A stretch of DNA of 64,000 nt, taken from Jatrophihabitans sp964252635. GTDB taxonomy: Bacteria > Actinomycetota > Actinomycetes > Mycobacteriales > Jatrophihabitantaceae. Positions 61,638 to 64,000 of this stretch are shown here, in pieces (position 1 is the first letter of the stretch; each line of letters begins with the position of its first letter). The notes under the pieces are model-generated. The model saw only the letters and a program-made list of their open reading frames with translations, searched no databases and was not told the origin of the DNA. Both the position numbers and the translations under genes were made by a program. Location: the NCBI RefSeq assembly GCF_964252635.1, contig NZ_CAXUNP010000010.1:41792-105791 (forward strand), in the 5' to 3' direction.

Positions 61638-62534
61638 CTACGGAAGGTTCGGGCGGAACGGCACGCTCTCGTCGCGCGGTGGCACCGTCGGCTGATCGGT
61701 CGCCGTGGGCCGGCGCTGACGAGCGGGCGCAACCACCCCGGGTGCGAGCCGGCGCGCGGTGACGAGGAACGCCGTGTGCCCGATCATGCGGTGCTCCGGG
61801 CGCACGGCCAGCCCGACCACGTGCCACCCGCGCAGCATGGTCTCGAACGCGCTGGGCTCGGTGAAGCCGCCGTCCGTACGCAGGGCCTCGACGAGGCGCG
61901 ACAGCTGGGTGGTGGTCGCCACGTAGCCGATGAGCACGCCGCCGGGCCGCAGTGCGCCCGCGACCGTGGGCAGCACGTCCCAGGGGCTGAGCATGTCGAG
62001 GACGACACGGTCGACCGGCTCGTCGGCCGGGTGTGCCGCGACGTCCTCGCGTCGCAGCGACCAGTTGGGCGGCGCCTCGCCGAAGAAGGTCTCGACGTTG
62101 CGCACCGCGACGTCGGCGTGGTCGTCACGGACCTCGTAGGAGACCACGGACCCGGTGGGGCCGACGGCGCGCAGCAACGAGCACGTCAGCGAGCCCGAGC
62201 CCGCGCCGGCCTCCAGCACCGTGATGCCCGGGCACACGTCACCCATGGCCACGATCTGTGCCGCGTCCTTGGGGTAGATGACGGCGGCCCCGCGGGGCAT
62301 CGAGAGCACGAAGTCGCTGAGCAGCGGGCGCAGCGCCAGGTACTGCGTGCCCGAGGTCGCGCTGACCACGCTGCCCTCGAGGGTGCCGATGAGGTCGTCG
62401 TGGCTGATGGCGCCACGGTGGGTGTGGAACTGCTTGCCGGGCTCGAGGGTCACGGTGTGCAGGCGGCCCTTCGGGTCCGACAGCTGCACCCGCTCCCCGA
62501 CCTCGAAGGGTCCGGCCCCGGGTGCCCTGCTCAC
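61638..62534 (-). CDS. trmI: tRNA (adenine-58-N1)-methyltransferase TrmI
   Basis: 298 residues. N-terminal beta domain FEVGERVQLSDPKGRLHTVTLEPGKQFHTHRGAISHDDLIG; the SAM-binding domain carries ITVLEAGAGSGSLTCSLLRAVGPTGSVVSYEVR and VVLDMLSPWDVL, with the DMxxP catalytic region. TrmI methylates A58 in the T-loop of tRNAs. A Pro/Arg-rich tail (about 265-298) is extra compared with the family. GTG start at 62534. In actinobacteria trmI lies commonly next to arc, as here. Confidence 0.95.
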   Translation of the reverse strand: MSRAPGAGPFEVGERVQLSDPKGRLHTVTLEPGKQFHTHRGAISHDDLIGTLEGSVVSATSGTQYLALRPLLSDFVLSMPRGAAVIYPKDAAQIVAMGDVCPGITVLEAGAGSGSLTCSLLRAVGPTGSVVSYEVRDDHADVAVRNVETFFGEAPPNWSLRREDVAAHPADEPVDRVVLDMLSPWDVLPTVAGALRPGGVLIGYVATTTQLSRLVEALRTDGGFTEPSAFETMLRGWHVVGLAVRPEHRMIGHTAFLVTARRLAPGVVAPARQRRPTATDQPTVPPRDESVPFRPNLP

Positions 62535-62556
62535 GCCGTCGCCCCGCGCGGGTGGC

Positions 62557-63693
62557 TCACGCGGGGGGCTTCGTGTTGAGCAGCCGGGCGAAGTCGGCGG
62601 TGGTGATGATGCCCGCGGGCGAGCCGTCGGCGGCGAGCATCAGGTACTCACGGGCCGGGTGCTCGCGCATGCGGTCGAGCAGGTCGGTCGCGGCGATGTC
62701 CACCGGCAGGACCGTACCGGCGTCGAGCGGACGGGCGACGTCGGCCACCCGGGTCCAGGGCCGGCGGGGCGGCGGCACCGCGCTGATCAGGCGTTCGTCG
62801 ACGATCGCGGTGGGTCGTTCGGCGGCGTCGGTGAGCACGATGCCCCGGACGTTGCCCGCCCAGGCCCGCTGCAGCGCGTCGTCGACCGTTGCGGTGCTCG
62901 GCACGAGCAGGCCCGGCCTGAGCAGGTCGCTGACGCGCACGAGCGGCAACCGTTGCTGCACGTCGGCGACCCGGATGGCCGCGCTGGCACCGGACCACAG
63001 GTAGACGGCCAGGAACAGGGTGACGATCCCGGCGGCCACCCCGGCCGACGTGCGGTCGACGATCAGGCCCGAGACGGCGATCAGGACGGCGAGGGCGCGA
63101 CCCATCCACCCGGCGACCCGCGTGCTGCGCACCTCCTTGCCGCCGATGCCCCAGATGACCGCTCGCAGCAGGCGGCCGCCGTCGAGCGGCAGCCCGGGCA
63201 GCAGGTTGAACGCCACCAGGACGGCGTTGCTCCAGGCCAGCAGCAGGAACAGGACCTCGGCCAGCGAACCGTGCGGGGTGGACGCGTAGCCGCCGAACGC
63301 CGCGGCGGCCACACCGGCGGACACGAGCGGTCCGGCGCCGCTGATGAGCAGCTCGTCGCGGGCCCGGCGGGGCTCGCCGTCGATCTCGGACACGCCGCCG
63401 AGCAGGAACAGGGTGATGCGGGTGACCGAGTACCCGAGGGCGCGGCTGACCAGCGTGTGCCCCAGCTCGTGGGCGATGATGCAGAGGCCGAACAGCAGGG
63501 CGAAGCCCAACGAGGCCAGGTAGGCGACCGTGCCCGTCGTACCGGGTACCGCGTCGCGGACGATGGGCCCGTAGCTCGCGGTGAGCAGGACGGCGATGAG
63601 CAGCCACGACGGCGTCACGACGATCGGAACGCCCCACACCCGCGCCAGCTGCAGGGCCGCCCGCGGACGGCCGGACGTCGGCGGGGAGCTCAC
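62557..63693 (-). CDS. Site-2 protease family (M50) metallopeptidase with two CBS domains
   Basis: 378 residues. The membrane domain carries the zinc motif AHELGHTLVSR (H75, E76, H79) and NLLPGLPLDGGRLLRA as the third-ligand Asp region. Four or more membrane segments are predicted. Residues about 245-378 are two CBS domains (ADVQQRLPLVRVSDLLRPGLLVPS onwards). This is the actinobacterial homologue of SpoIVFB-type S2P proteases, which release transcription factors or signal proteins within the membrane; CBS domains suggest nucleotide control. GTG start. It is the usual neighbour of trmI. Confidence 0.92.
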   Translation of the reverse strand: MSSPPTSGRPRAALQLARVWGVPIVVTPSWLLIAVLLTASYGPIVRDAVPGTTGTVAYLASLGFALLFGLCIIAHELGHTLVSRALGYSVTRITLFLLGGVSEIDGEPRRARDELLISGAGPLVSAGVAAAAFGGYASTPHGSLAEVLFLLLAWSNAVLVAFNLLPGLPLDGGRLLRAVIWGIGGKEVRSTRVAGWMGRALAVLIAVSGLIVDRTSAGVAAGIVTLFLAVYLWSGASAAIRVADVQQRLPLVRVSDLLRPGLLVPSTATVDDALQRAWAGNVRGIVLTDAAERPTAIVDERLISAVPPPRRPWTRVADVARPLDAGTVLPVDIAATDLLDRMREHPAREYLMLAADGSPAGIITTADFARLLNTKPPA

Positions 63694-63742
63694 CGCTGCG
63701 ATGCTACGGGCACCATCAGCTCCAACCGGCTACCGTTCCCCC

Positions 63743-64000
63743 GTGACGCGTGGGGCGGACAGGGCGGCCGGCGCCGGGGAGCGGCGCGACGCGGACGCGG
63801 ACGCACCGGCGGGCGCCCCCGCGGGCGCACGATGGCGGCGGCCCTGGCGGCGCGACGACGAGGACGAGGACGACGGCCCGTTCTTCCCCGCGGACAACGC
63901 CGCTCCGGCAGGCAGGGCGGCGTCCGGCCCATCCGCGTCGTCCGGCGACGCGGCGCCGGCGCCCGTCCCGTCCGGTCGCCCGCGACCCGGCCCCCGGCCG
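63743..64000 (+). CDS. N-terminal part of an unidentified acidic/Pro-Ala-rich protein (runs off the right edge)
   Basis: 86 codons stay open from a GTG at 63743 to the window end. They encode a disordered region with a cluster RRDDEDEDDGPFFPADN and Pro/Ala/Ser repeats. No domain can be named. In related genomes a RecB-like exonuclease often lies near trmI and the site-2 protease, which this could precede, but there is no direct evidence. It is divergent from the protease gene. Confidence 0.5.
   Translation, partial: MTRGADRAAGAGERRDADADAPAGAPAGARWRRPWRRDDEDEDDGPFFPADNAAPAGRAASGPSASSGDAAPAPVPSGRPRPGPRP

Noticed and set aside
63690..63932. An 80-codon frame on the - strand at the right end
   Set aside because: It is low-complexity Arg/Pro-rich and overlaps the likely coding start on the + strand.

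Overview
The window is very GC-rich, densely coded chromosomal DNA with frequent GTG starts, 4-bp start/stop overlaps and a mycobacterial/streptomycete-like gene set: Pup-proteasome genes (ARC ATPase and Dop), GuaB1-type GMP reductase, monomeric isocitrate dehydrogenase, WS/DGAT acyltransferase, an EphD-like hydrolase-dehydrogenase fusion, DUF5999 and a DevS-type kinase. This points to a free-living actinomycete, possibly of the Jatrophihabitans/Frankia side of the phylum. The lineage is inference from gene content. No rRNA, tRNA, CRISPR array, transposase or phage gene was seen.

Layout. 1-9.5 kb: end of an ABC-F gene, a GPP34 protein, an L,D-transpeptidase-like lipoprotein, a divergent VOC/MarR pair with two near-identical operators, an orphan DevS-like kinase, an ECF sigma factor coupled to a membrane-anchored protein, acetyltransferases and an APH-type kinase. 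9.6-19.2 kb: MccF-like S66 peptidase, methyltransferase, PPOX protein, MATE exporter, methionine aminopeptidase divergent from a small XRE regulator, PoxB, IlvE and an aldo/keto reductase. 19.2-31 kb: an acyl-CoA ligase coupled to a phosphotriesterase-like hydrolase, a three-gene ComB operon, monomeric Icd, two very short genes, a glycolate-oxidase-like FAD enzyme and an Fpg/Nei glycosylase. 31-40.7 kb: MFS exporter, SDR plus hydroquinone-reductase pair, EphD-like fusion, WS/DGAT, CDF transporter, GuaB1 and a HAD phosphatase. 40.9-43.9 kb: a znuACB zinc-uptake operon behind a Zur-like box, with a small Cys/His protein gene running into its 3' end. 44-51.6 kb: AidB-like acyl-CoA dehydrogenase, small conserved proteins, a serpin, Dop and an S9 peptidase. 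51.7-59.2 kb: TauE/SafE permease, a methyltransferase and a tightly overlapping four-gene glycosyltransferase operon. 59.3-64 kb: proteasomal ATPase ARC, ferredoxin, TrmI, a CBS-containing site-2 protease and the start of an acidic protein.

The two most notable features are the following. First, the Pup-proteasome locus is split: ARC and Dop lie about 10 kb apart, with the glycosyltransferase operon between them and a serpin convergent with Dop; no pup or prcBA gene follows Dop. In that operon two large bifunctional enzymes carry the same two kinds of glycosyltransferase module in opposite order. Second, at least two families of intergenic palindromes recur at gene 3' ends, mostly between convergent genes, and look like mobile or amplified bidirectional terminators.
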